The notes under the pieces are model-generated. The model saw only the letters and a list, made by a program, of their open reading frames with translations. It was not told the DNA's origin and searched no databases. Source: Deltaproteobacteria bacterium RIFOXYD12_FULL_57_12 (GTDB taxonomy: Bacteria > Desulfobacterota > Desulfobulbia > Desulfobulbales > BM004). From it: DNA of 42,162 bases. The translations under genes and the position numbers were made by a program. This document shows positions 34,944-42,162 of the stretch, one piece after another. Every line of letters starts with the position of its first letter. Within the stretch, counting starts at the first letter, position 1. The DNA is taken from NCBI GenBank assembly GCA_001799275.1, contig MGTE01000047.1, positions 1 to 42,162 on the forward strand, written 5' to 3'.

Positions 34944-36320
34944 ATGAAAAAACGTCAGCCCATATCAATCCTCGTGGTTGATGACGAGCACGCCCACCGT
35001 TTCATGCTCCGCTCCATGTTCGGAGAGTGGGGCTGGGAGGTGGAGGAGGCGGGCGACGGCGCCCTGGCCGTTGCCGCAGTGCGGGAGAGGCCGTTTGACG
35101 CTATCCTGATGGATGTGCGCATGGCACGGATGGACGGCATGGAGGCGTTGCGCCGGATTCACGCCTTCAATCCGGCCATCCCCGTGGTGATCATGACTGC
35201 GTATTCCTCGGTGGATTCGGCCGTGGAGGCGATCAAGAACGGCGCTCATGATTATCTGACCAAACCCCTGGATTTTACGCGGCTGCGGCTCACCATGGAC
35301 CGCGCCTTGGAGCACCGGCAGATCGTTGAGAAGAAAAGGGGGGCGGAGGAGGGGCAGAAGGAACCCCTCTCTCCCACCGGCATTATCGGCCGCTCGCAGC
35401 CCATTGTCGATCTGCTGGAGATGATCTCCTTTGTGGCGCCGACCGAGGCCACGGTGTTGATTACCGGCGAGTCCGGCACCGGCAAGGAGTTGATCGCCGC
35501 GGCGCTCCATCACAACAGCGGCCGGCAGGGCAAACCGTTTGTGACGGTGAACTGCGCGGCCCTGGTGGAGAACCTGCTGGAATCGGAACTGTTCGGCCAC
35601 GAGAAGGGGGCGTTTACCGGGGCGGAGCGCCGCCGGGAAGGCAAGTTCGTGCAGGCCGACGGCGGCACTTTATTCCTGGACGAGATCGGCGAGATGTCGC
35701 CGGCCATGCAGGTCAAACTGCTGCGCGCCCTGCAGGAACACGAGGTGCAGCGGGTCGGCGGCAGCGAGGATATCGAGGTGGATGTGCGGGTGCTGGCCGC
35801 CACCAACCGGGTGCTGGAAGAGGAGGTGCGCAAGGGCAGTTTTCGTGACGACCTCTACTACCGGTTGAACGTGGTTTCCATTCATGTCCCGCCCCTGCGG
35901 GAGCGACGGGCGGACATCCCGCTGCTTACCGAGTATTTTCTGCAGAAGTTCGCCGAGAAAAACCGGCGGAAAGTGACCGGGGTGACCCCCCGCTGCATGG
36001 ATATCCTTATCCATTATCCCTGGCCCGGCAATGTCCGAGAACTGGAAAATGTCATGGAGCGCGGCGTTATTCTGCTGCGTGGCGACTATCTGGATGAGGA
36101 GAACCTGCCACTCTCCATCAAGAAATGGGTGACGGAAAAGGGGGAGCAATTCGGGAGCCCGACCGGCGGTGTTCTACCTTCCTCGCTGGAGGAGGCGGAA
36201 AAAATGGTCATCCTCCGAACCCTGGACGAGGCGGGCGGCAACAAGAGTGAGGCGGCTCGGCGTCTGGGCATCACCCGCAAGACGCTGTTGAGCAAGCTGA
36301 ATAAGTATCTCGGGGAATAG
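34944..36320 (+). CDS. Sigma-54-dependent response regulator (NtrC family)
   Basis: 458 aa. Receiver domain 1-125 (ILVVDDEHAHRF, phospho-Asp in ILMDVRMARMDG, Lys in YLTKPLDF). The AAA+ sigma-54 activator domain has GESGTGKELIA (Walker A), GAFTGA (sigma-54 contact) and GGTLFLDEIGEM (Walker B). The C-terminal Fis-type HTH is KSEAARRLGITRKTLLSKL. It is complete. No histidine kinase lies next to it, so it is an orphan in this window. It should bind enhancer sites of sigma-54 promoters; its targets are unknown. Confidence 0.9.
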   Translation: MKKRQPISILVVDDEHAHRFMLRSMFGEWGWEVEEAGDGALAVAAVRERPFDAILMDVRMARMDGMEALRRIHAFNPAIPVVIMTAYSSVDSAVEAIKNGAHDYLTKPLDFTRLRLTMDRALEHRQIVEKKRGAEEGQKEPLSPTGIIGRSQPIVDLLEMISFVAPTEATVLITGESGTGKELIAAALHHNSGRQGKPFVTVNCAALVENLLESELFGHEKGAFTGAERRREGKFVQADGGTLFLDEIGEMSPAMQVKLLRALQEHEVQRVGGSEDIEVDVRVLAATNRVLEEEVRKGSFRDDLYYRLNVVSIHVPPLRERRADIPLLTEYFLQKFAEKNRRKVTGVTPRCMDILIHYPWPGNVRELENVMERGVILLRGDYLDEENLPLSIKKWVTEKGEQFGSPTGGVLPSSLEEAEKMVILRTLDEAGGNKSEAARRLGITRKTLLSKLNKYLGE

Positions 36321-36396
36321 CCGCGGTCGGGTCTGCGGGTATTACATTCTGTTGACGAGAGGCAAGGCCTGTGTTACTACAGTCGCCTGTTATTTT

Positions 36397-36557
36397 GTAA
36401 GCGTTCAGCAGCGCCACATCTGCGGAGTTTATCCCCCCTCTTGTCGGGGGATCATCGGCCTGCTTACATAGGCGGGCTATAGCTCGCAGGCCTCGTTGTC
36501 GGCATACGAAACTGCCGACGATTGACACGCGCATCTGCGGCACTGCTGAACGCTTAC
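36397..36557. repeat. Structured palindromic element, copy B (161 bp)
   Basis: Terminal 15-bp perfect inverted repeats GTAAGCGTTCAGCAG, extended with mismatches to about 22 bp. Inside: ATCCCCC/GGGGGAT, GGCCTGC/GCAGGCC and GTCGGCA/TGCCGAC hairpins, and CATCTGCGG twice. Compared with copy A, pairs 5 and 12 of the outer stem changed on both strands (A-T to G-C, T-A to G-C). A related GGTGAACGGTTAC lies at 36591; copy A has its inverse at 28035-28047. Confidence 0.9.
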
Positions 36558-36663
36558 AGTTCGAGGGTAACTGGACATTTTTACATACTCGGTGAACGGT
36601 TACTTTTCTTATCCATAAACAAGAAGAAAGACGTGAAAAAAATCTAGAAGGAGTTAGTTGGGA

Positions 36664-37968
36664 ATGCGTACGGATATCGTCCATATCGGCGCCGGCGAGT
36701 TGACCTATGAGATTCGCAATATCGTCATTGTCGGCGAAAAATTGCAAAAGCTGGGGATTAAGACCTACTGGGAGAACATCGGCGACCCGGTGGCCAAGGG
36801 TGAGGTAATTCCCGACTGGATGAAGGAGATCGTTGTCGATCTGGTCAGGGAGAATGCCTCCTACGGCTACAGCCCGACCCGGGGGGTCCTGGAGACCAGG
36901 GAGTTCATCGCCGCCGAGACCAACCGGCGGGGCAAGGTGCAGATCGAGCCCGATGATATTTTGTTTTTTAACGGCCTTGGCGATGCGATCAGCAAGGTCT
37001 TCGGGCTCTTGCGGCGAACCGCCCGGGTGGTGGTGCCCACGCCGAGCTATACAACCCATTCGTCAGCAGAGGCGGCCCATGCCGGCGACCGGCCGGTGAC
37101 CTATCTGCTTGATCCGAAAAACCAGTGGTATCCGGACTTGGATGATCTGGAGAAGCGGATCAAGTACAATCCGGCCGTGGCCGGTATTCTGATCATCAAC
37201 CCGGATAATCCGACCGGCGCGGTGTATCCCGAACATATCCTGTGCGGCATGATCGAGCTGGCCCGGCGTTACGACCTGTTCGTGATCTGCGACGAGATCT
37301 ACCATAATATCATCTACAACGGCCAGACGACCGTGCCGATTTCCGATATCATCGGCGAGGTGCCGGCCATTGTCATGCGCGGTATCTCCAAGGAAATGCC
37401 CTGGCCTGGTTCGCGCTGTGGCTGGATCGAGGTCTATAACGGCCATGCCGACCCCATGTTCGAAAAGTACATTCAATCGATTGTCAACTCCAAGATGGTG
37501 GAGGTGTGTTCCACGACCCTGCCCCAACGGGTCATGCCCCGGGTGGTGAAACATCCGGAGTACAAGAATTATCTCAACGAGCGAATCCGGCGTTACGAGC
37601 GGTATTCGAATATCGCCCACGATATCCTGAAGAAGGTGGACGGCCTGCTGGTCAATCGACCAAACGGCGCCTTCTACATGAGTGTCGTGTTTGCGGAGGG
37701 GCGGCTGAGCCGCCGGCAGTCCCTGGCCATCGCCACTCCCGAGGTCCGCAGTCACGTCGAGTCGCTGGTCAACCAACCGGGTGTTTCCCTGGACAAACGG
37801 TTTGTCTATTACCTGCTTGGCGCCACCGGTGTGTGTGTGGTGCCCCTTTCCTCATTCGCCACCGAGCTGCAGGGATTCAGGATGACGCTTCTGGAGCGGG
37901 ACGAGGCGAAATTCACCATGATCTGCGAAACCATGGCGCGGGCGGTCGAGCAGTATTTGGCAAGCTGA
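36664..37968 (+). CDS. PLP-dependent class I/II aminotransferase
   Basis: 434 aa. Fold type I marks: ENIGDPVAKGE, YGYSPTRGVLETREFI, NPDNPTGAVYPE, CDEIYHNIIYNG, and GISKEMPWPGSRCGWIE with the PLP lysine. The insertion near residues 340-380 (SLAIATPEVRSHVESLV) distinguishes it from standard AspC. The substrate is not predictable; aspartate, alanine or another amino acid is possible. AAGGAG lies 10 nt before ATG 36664; an upstream in-frame TTG (36658) is closer to it and could also be used. A strong terminator follows at 37991. Confidence 0.85.
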   Translation: MRTDIVHIGAGELTYEIRNIVIVGEKLQKLGIKTYWENIGDPVAKGEVIPDWMKEIVVDLVRENASYGYSPTRGVLETREFIAAETNRRGKVQIEPDDILFFNGLGDAISKVFGLLRRTARVVVPTPSYTTHSSAEAAHAGDRPVTYLLDPKNQWYPDLDDLEKRIKYNPAVAGILIINPDNPTGAVYPEHILCGMIELARRYDLFVICDEIYHNIIYNGQTTVPISDIIGEVPAIVMRGISKEMPWPGSRCGWIEVYNGHADPMFEKYIQSIVNSKMVEVCSTTLPQRVMPRVVKHPEYKNYLNERIRRYERYSNIAHDILKKVDGLLVNRPNGAFYMSVVFAEGRLSRRQSLAIATPEVRSHVESLVNQPGVSLDKRFVYYLLGATGVCVVPLSSFATELQGFRMTLLERDEAKFTMICETMARAVEQYLAS

Positions 37969-37990
37969 GTCGGTTGTCGGCAGCAACAGG

Positions 37991-38027
37991 ACCTTGTCCG
38001 GGAAAGCCCGGACAAGGTCTTTTTTTT
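37991..38027 (+). terminator. Perfect terminator after aminotransferase gene
   Basis: ACCTTGTCCGGG and CCCGGACAAGGT pair over 12 bp around AAAG, followed by C and eight T. Confidence 0.95.
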
Positions 38028-38322
38028 ATCCGGTTGCGTGCTTGACAAGGTCCGGGTGCATACTTAAAGTTCCCCACAACTTTGCGGCCGTATAAGCAGC
38101 CGGGTCTGGCACCCGTCAGGCGCGGCGCGGGCTGCCAGTCGTTGGTTTGTGCTGCCGTGCGCAGTCTTTATTCCCAGACTCAAGACATCGCCGGAGGAAT
38201 GGCGCGTAGCGGCCTTGGGCCTTGTGTTTTCGCGCGGCCGCCGCTGTTTCTGTCGTGGTTTTCTTTAGTAGGATAGTAAGGAGTTTTTTGTTTGTAACCT
38301 ATAAGGATCAAAGGGGGAATTG
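38028..38322 (+). promoter_or_regulatory. Upstream region of grpE, possible heat-shock promoter
   Basis: About 295 bases without a gene. CTTGACA at 38041 followed by GCATACTTAAA is a possible promoter; CTTGA-type -35 boxes are used by sigma-32, but the -10 match is poor and the spacing short. No CIRCE inverted repeat (TTAGCACTC type) is visible, so HrcA control is not supported. The rest holds nothing I recognise. Confidence 0.3.
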
Positions 38323-38901
38323 GTGTCTGCAAGGCGTGATGACAAGGAAGAGGTAAGATCAGAGGAAGGACGGCCAACGGCTTCGGACGAAGCTGCGGCC
38401 GATACGCCGGGCGGGTCCGCCGATTCCGACCTGGCTGGTCAGCTTGCCGAGGCCCGGAGGCAACTGCAGGAGAGCAATGAGCGTCTGTTGCGGTTGGCCG
38501 CCGATTTTGACAATACCAGAAAACGGTTGGAGCGGGAAAGGGAAACCGCCTTGAAATATGCCGAAGAAAGCCTGCTCAGAGAGCTGTTGCCAGGGATCGA
38601 CAATCTGGAGCGGGCCATGGCGCAGGGTCAGGAAACCGACAACGCATCGGTGCTGCTTGAGGGGGTGGAACTCACCTGGCGGGGTCTGCTGGCAACCCTG
38701 GAGAAAACCGGGGTGGCGCAGATTCACTGTGTCGGCGAACCGTTTGATCCAAACAGGCATGAGGCCCTGAGCATGGAGGCAAGTGCCACGATGCCTGCCA
38801 ATCATGTCCTGAAGGAGTTTCAGAAAGGGTATTTCTACAAGGACCGGCTGCTGCGGGCCGCGAAGGTCATTGTCTGCAGCGGCCTGCCCGCGAAGGGATA
38901 G
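38323..38901 (+). CDS. grpE: Nucleotide exchange factor GrpE
   Basis: 192 aa. Acidic disordered N-terminus, long coiled coil (about 45-100; QLQESNERLLRLAADFDNTRK), then the beta domain ending GYFYKDRLLRAAKVIVCSG. It releases ADP from DnaK, encoded 265 bp downstream. The GTG at 38323 follows AGGGGG by 5 nt; a TTG one codon earlier is less likely. Confidence 0.92.
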   Translation: MSARRDDKEEVRSEEGRPTASDEAAADTPGGSADSDLAGQLAEARRQLQESNERLLRLAADFDNTRKRLERERETALKYAEESLLRELLPGIDNLERAMAQGQETDNASVLLEGVELTWRGLLATLEKTGVAQIHCVGEPFDPNRHEALSMEASATMPANHVLKEFQKGYFYKDRLLRAAKVIVCSGLPAKG

Positions 38902-39166
38902 ACGGGCGGTTCCGTCTCTTGACATTCAGGGAAACGTACGCATTGTTACGTTAGTACATGAGGTTACATCGGGAGAGGCGATCTGCGGGCAGGTAATCTG
39001 CCGGTTGCGTGCCTCCCATATCTGGCAGAGAACTGGAAAATTCGAAGAATAAAGGCGGCGGCGACCCGGCGGAAGAAATCAGCTGGACCAGCCTGACGAC
39101 GCGGCCCGGTGCCTGTTGCGTGATGCATGGGCGTGCCGTATTGATTGCAATCAAGGAGAAAAGAGA

Positions 39167-41086
39167 ATGAGCAAGGTAATAGGAATTGATCTCGGAACTA
39201 CAAATTCATGCGTGGCCATTATGGAAGGTGGCGATCCCAAGGTTATCGCCAATGTGGAGGGCAACCGGACCACGCCTTCGGTGGTGGCCTTTACGGATAG
39301 CAACGAGCGGCCGGTCGGCCAGGTGGCCAAGCGCCAGGCCGTGACCAATCCCACCCGCACCCTGTATGCTATCAAGCGTCTGATTGGCCGGAAGTTTACC
39401 GACCCGGAGGTCACCAAGAGCATCCAGGTGAGCCCCTTCAAGATCGTGGAGGGCAAAAATGGCGATGCAGCCGTTGAGGTTGATGGCAAGGTTTATTCGC
39501 CGGCCGAGATTTCGGCCATGGTGCTCACCAAGATGAAGCAGACCGCCGAGGAGTACCTGGGCGAGAAGGTGACCGACGCGGTAGTGACGGTGCCGGCCTA
39601 CTTCAACGATAGCCAGCGGCAGGCCACCAAGGATGCCGGCCGGATCGCCGGTCTCAATGTGCTCAGGATCATCAACGAGCCGACCGCCGCCTCGCTGGCC
39701 TATGGTCTTGACAAGAAGGGCGAGGAGAAGATCGCGGTTTTCGACCTGGGCGGCGGCACCTTTGACATCTCTATCCTGGAGATCGGCGACGGCGTTTTCG
39801 AGGTGAAGTCGACTAACGGCGACACCTTCCTGGGCGGCGAGGATTTTGACATGCGGATCGTCCACTGGCTGGCCGACGAGTTCAAGCGGGACCAGGGCAT
39901 TGATCTGCGCCAGGACAAGATGGCCCTGCAGCGTTTGAAGGAAGAGGGTGAGAAGGCGAAGATGGAGTTGTCCACCACCATGGAGACAACCATCAACCTG
40001 CCCTTTATCACGGCGGACGCCTCCGGTCCCAAACATCTGAATATCAAGCTTACCCGGGCCAAGCTGGAAGGACTGGTAGCCGATCTGGTCGACCGCACCG
40101 AGGGTCCCTGCCGTACCGCGTTAAAGGATGCCGGACTCTCTCCCGGTGATATCGACGAGGTCATCCTGGTGGGCGGCATGACCAGAATGCCCATGGTCCA
40201 GGAGAAGGTGAAGGCGATTTTTGGCAAGGAGCCTCACAAGGGGGTCAACCCGGACGAGGTGGTGGCCATCGGCGCGGCTATTCAGGGCGGCGTGCTGCGC
40301 GGCGACGTGAAAGATGTGCTGCTCCTGGATGTCACCCCTCTTTCCTTGGGTATCGAGACCCTGGGCGGCGTCTTTACCAAACTGATCGAAAAGAACACCA
40401 CCGTGCCCACCAAGAAGAGCCAGATTTTCTCCACGGCCACCGACAACCAGCCGGCGGTTTCCATCCATGTCCTCCAGGGCGAGCGGGAGATGGCCTCTTA
40501 CAACAAGACCATCGGCCGTTTCGAACTGGCCGATATTCCGATGGCGCCGCGTGGCGTGCCGCAGGTTGAGGTGGCCTTTGACCTGGATGCCAACGGTATT
40601 CTGCATGTTTCGGCCAAGGACCTCGGCACCGGCAAGGAGCAGTCCATCCGGATCACCGCCTCAAGCGGCCTTTCCGAGGAGGAGATCAAGAAAATGCAGC
40701 GCGATGCTGAACTGCATGCCGAGGAGGACAAGAAGCGCAGGTCCCATGTGGAAACCAGGAACCAGGCGGATTCGCTGGTTTACGCCACCGAGAAGAGCCT
40801 GAAAGACCTAGGTGACAAGGTGGACGCTACGACCAAGGGCAATGTGGAAACTGAGATCGCCAATCTGAAGAAGGTGCTGGAAGGCGACGATACCGAGGCC
40901 ATCAAGAAGGGCATCGAGTCCCTGACCCAGGCCTCGCACAAGCTGGCGGAGATCATGTACTCGCAGGCGACCCGGGATCAGCAGGCGGGGGGCGGAGCGG
41001 GTCCGCAGGCCGATGCTGGTGCCGGCGCCACCGGCGGCAAGAAGGACGATGACGTGGTGGATGCCGACTTCGAGGAGGTCAAGTAA
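39167..41086 (+). CDS. dnaK: Hsp70 chaperone DnaK
   Basis: 639 aa, full length. Nucleotide-binding domain: [52 protein letters not shown] and [11 protein letters not shown]. Substrate-binding domain from about residue 385 ([16 protein letters not shown]), helical lid, Gly/Ala-rich tail and the conserved end [19 protein letters not shown] precedes ATG 39167. It works with the GrpE encoded just upstream; no dnaJ lies directly downstream. A strong terminator follows. Confidence 0.97.
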   Translation: MSKVIGIDLGTTNSCVAIMEGGDPKVIANVEGNRTTPSVVAFTDSNERPVGQVAKRQAVTNPTRTLYAIKRLIGRKFTDPEVTKSIQVSPFKIVEGKNGDAAVEVDGKVYSPAEISAMVLTKMKQTAEEYLGEKVTDAVVTVPAYFNDSQRQATKDAGRIAGLNVLRIINEPTAASLAYGLDKKGEEKIAVFDLGGGTFDISILEIGDGVFEVKSTNGDTFLGGEDFDMRIVHWLADEFKRDQGIDLRQDKMALQRLKEEGEKAKMELSTTMETTINLPFITADASGPKHLNIKLTRAKLEGLVADLVDRTEGPCRTALKDAGLSPGDIDEVILVGGMTRMPMVQEKVKAIFGKEPHKGVNPDEVVAIGAAIQGGVLRGDVKDVLLLDVTPLSLGIETLGGVFTKLIEKNTTVPTKKSQIFSTATDNQPAVSIHVLQGEREMASYNKTIGRFELADIPMAPRGVPQVEVAFDLDANGILHVSAKDLGTGKEQSIRITASSGLSEEEIKKMQRDAELHAEEDKKRRSHVETRNQADSLVYATEKSLKDLGDKVDATTKGNVETEIANLKKVLEGDDTEAIKKGIESLTQASHKLAEIMYSQATRDQQAGGGAGPQADAGAGATGGKKDDDVVDADFEEVK

Positions 41087-41156
41087 AGGATATGCTCGGC
41101 CGTTGCCGTCCGGTACAGCGGGGTTGGGCAATCGGTAGCTGAAAAGATTATTCCCG

Positions 41157-41199
41157 GGGGAGTGCGGAAATTTGTTGCCCGCACTCCCCTTTTTTTTTA
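41157..41199 (+). terminator. Terminator of dnaK
   Basis: GGGGAGTGCGG (41157-41167) pairs perfectly with CCGCACTCCCC (41179-41189), then nine to ten T. Confidence 0.95.
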
Positions 41200-41299
41200 A
41201 CATCTGCGCAATTTTCCCGCTGCCGGCCCGGTCTTGCAGAGGTCTTGAAAAACGTAAGCGGCGGTTGCGGCCGTCGCAAGCACCATAAGGAATTGCTTT

Positions 41300-42162
41300 A
41301 TGAAAATCCTCTCGGGTATCCAGCCTTCGGGCCATCTCCATATTGGTAACTATTTCGGCATGATGCAGACGATGATCCGCAATATGGAACAGAGCGAACT
41401 CTATGTCTTCATCGTCAACCTCCATGCCCTGACCACGGTTCATGATCGGGAGCTCCTGGCGCTCGGCACTCTGGAGGCGGCCGCCGATTTCATCGCCCTT
41501 GGCCTTGATCCGGACCGTTGCATTTTCTGGGTGCAGGGCGATGTGCCCGAGGTGACCGAGCTGACCTGGGTGCTCTCCACCCTCACCTCCATGGGGCTCC
41601 TGGAACGGTGCCATTCCTATAAGGATAAGGTCGCCAAGGGTATCGCGCCCAGCCACGGCCTTTTTTCCTACCCGGTACTGATGGCGGCGGATATTCTGCT
41701 CTACCAGGCCGAGATCGTGCCGGTTGGCAAGGACCAGAAACAGCACCTTGAGGTGGCCAGGGACATTGCGTTGAGGTTCAACAACGTTTTTGGCGAAACC
41801 TTTGTGGTGCCCGAACCGGCGATCGAGGCGTCCGTGGCAACGGTGCCCGGCCTCGACGGCCAAAAGATGTCCAAGTCCTACGGCAACACCATCCCCATTT
41901 TTCTGGATGAAAAGGCCCTGAAGAAGAAGGTGATGGCGATCACCACCGACGCAACGCCGGTGGAGCTGCCCAAGGACCCGGAGAAATGCAATCTGTTCAG
42001 TATTTTTAAATTATTCGCGCCGCCGGCCCGTTTAGCCGAGGTCCGGCAACTCTATGTGGAGGGCGGGGCGGCTTACGGCTATCTCAAGCAGGAACTGGCC
42101 GGGCTTATCTGGGAGTATTTTCGGGCGGCCCGGGAGAAAAGGGAGCGGCTGGTCAAGGACCC
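41300..42162 (+). CDS. trpS: Tryptophanyl-tRNA synthetase (partial, runs off the window)
   Basis: 287 codons visible. Class I marks: ILSGIQPSGHLHIGNYFG (HIGH-type box) and DGQKMSKSYGNT (KMSKS). LMAADILLYQAEIVPVGKDQ is the typical tryptophan-pocket region. ATG 41300 follows ATAAGGAA. About 40-50 C-terminal residues should lie beyond position 42,162. Confidence 0.93.
   Translation, partial: MKILSGIQPSGHLHIGNYFGMMQTMIRNMEQSELYVFIVNLHALTTVHDRELLALGTLEAAADFIALGLDPDRCIFWVQGDVPEVTELTWVLSTLTSMGLLERCHSYKDKVAKGIAPSHGLFSYPVLMAADILLYQAEIVPVGKDQKQHLEVARDIALRFNNVFGETFVVPEPAIEASVATVPGLDGQKMSKSYGNTIPIFLDEKALKKKVMAITTDATPVELPKDPEKCNLFSIFKLFAPPARLAEVRQLYVEGGAAYGYLKQELAGLIWEYFRAAREKRERLVKD

Noticed and set aside
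38028-38322. CIRCE element controlling grpE-dnaK
   Set aside because: No TTAGCACTC inverted repeat found in the upstream region.
40808-41863. 351-codon minus-strand ORF spanning dnaK end and trpS
   Set aside because: Antisense to two strong genes and crosses the dnaK terminator; not a real gene.

Overview
The window joins two kinds of DNA. Positions 1 to about 26,330 are the right-hand part of an integrated, partly decayed genomic island loaded with recombination and anti-phage genes. Positions about 26,390 to 42,162 are ordinary chromosome. The chromosomal genes (bioA, lolD-lolC, lysS, a single-domain MetE-like methyltransferase, rlmD, an NtrC-type regulator, an aminotransferase, grpE, dnaK, trpS) and the GC-rich coding style suggest a Gram-negative Desulfobacterota (deltaproteobacterial) organism. 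That placement is inferred from gene style and was not searched. The boundary is a tRNA-Lys(CTT) gene on the minus strand with its CCA encoded. Its 3' end faces the island, and a DUF4224 remnant plus an internally deleted tyrosine recombinase lie beside it. The island's other end is outside the window.

Island left part (1-4.8 kb): a NYN-type nuclease fused to a cold-shock-like domain on the minus strand. A plus-strand recombination cassette follows: Rad52/Rad22 annealing protein, Cas4/RecB-like PD-(D/E)XK nuclease, DUF932 protein, a small zinc-binding protein and a very acidic repeat protein. A terminator-like hairpin sits directly before the Shine-Dalgarno of each of the first four cassette genes, with no obvious room for promoters in between. 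A convergent gene encodes a small membrane protein with an EF-hand/dockerin-like loop.

Island centre (4.9-23.5 kb, all minus strand): a composite anti-phage locus. In transcription order it has a SNF2-type helicase with DUF3883 tail, RloA-RloB (ATPase plus TOPRIM-like partner), a DUF262-DUF1524 GmrSD-like nuclease, a four-TM membrane protein, a ComEC-like metallo-beta-lactamase protein, a DUF1156 adenine methyltransferase, a 45-codon ORF, a Swt1-HEPN/DUF499 ATPase, the stump of a second helicase, and a UvrD-like helicase. Helicase, methyltransferase and DUF499 ATPase look like the core; RloAB, DUF262 and MBL/4TM look like nested cargo. A scar between the helicase and RloA holds a decayed copy of the DUF262 gene start and a decayed copy of the helicase 3' end, a direct record of module insertion by recombination.

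Island right end (23.5-26.3 kb): three dyad-containing repeats upstream of a truncated MerR-like regulator, a membrane-anchored retropepsin-like protein, and fragments of genes including the integrase.

Chromosomal part: its intergenic spaces carry at least three copies of a structured, palindromic element (109-161 bp; at 28,081, 33,309 and 36,397) whose terminal stems vary by compensating base pairs, and a separate inverted-repeat element at 33,004-33,236. These and the layered defence locus are the most interesting parts of the window.
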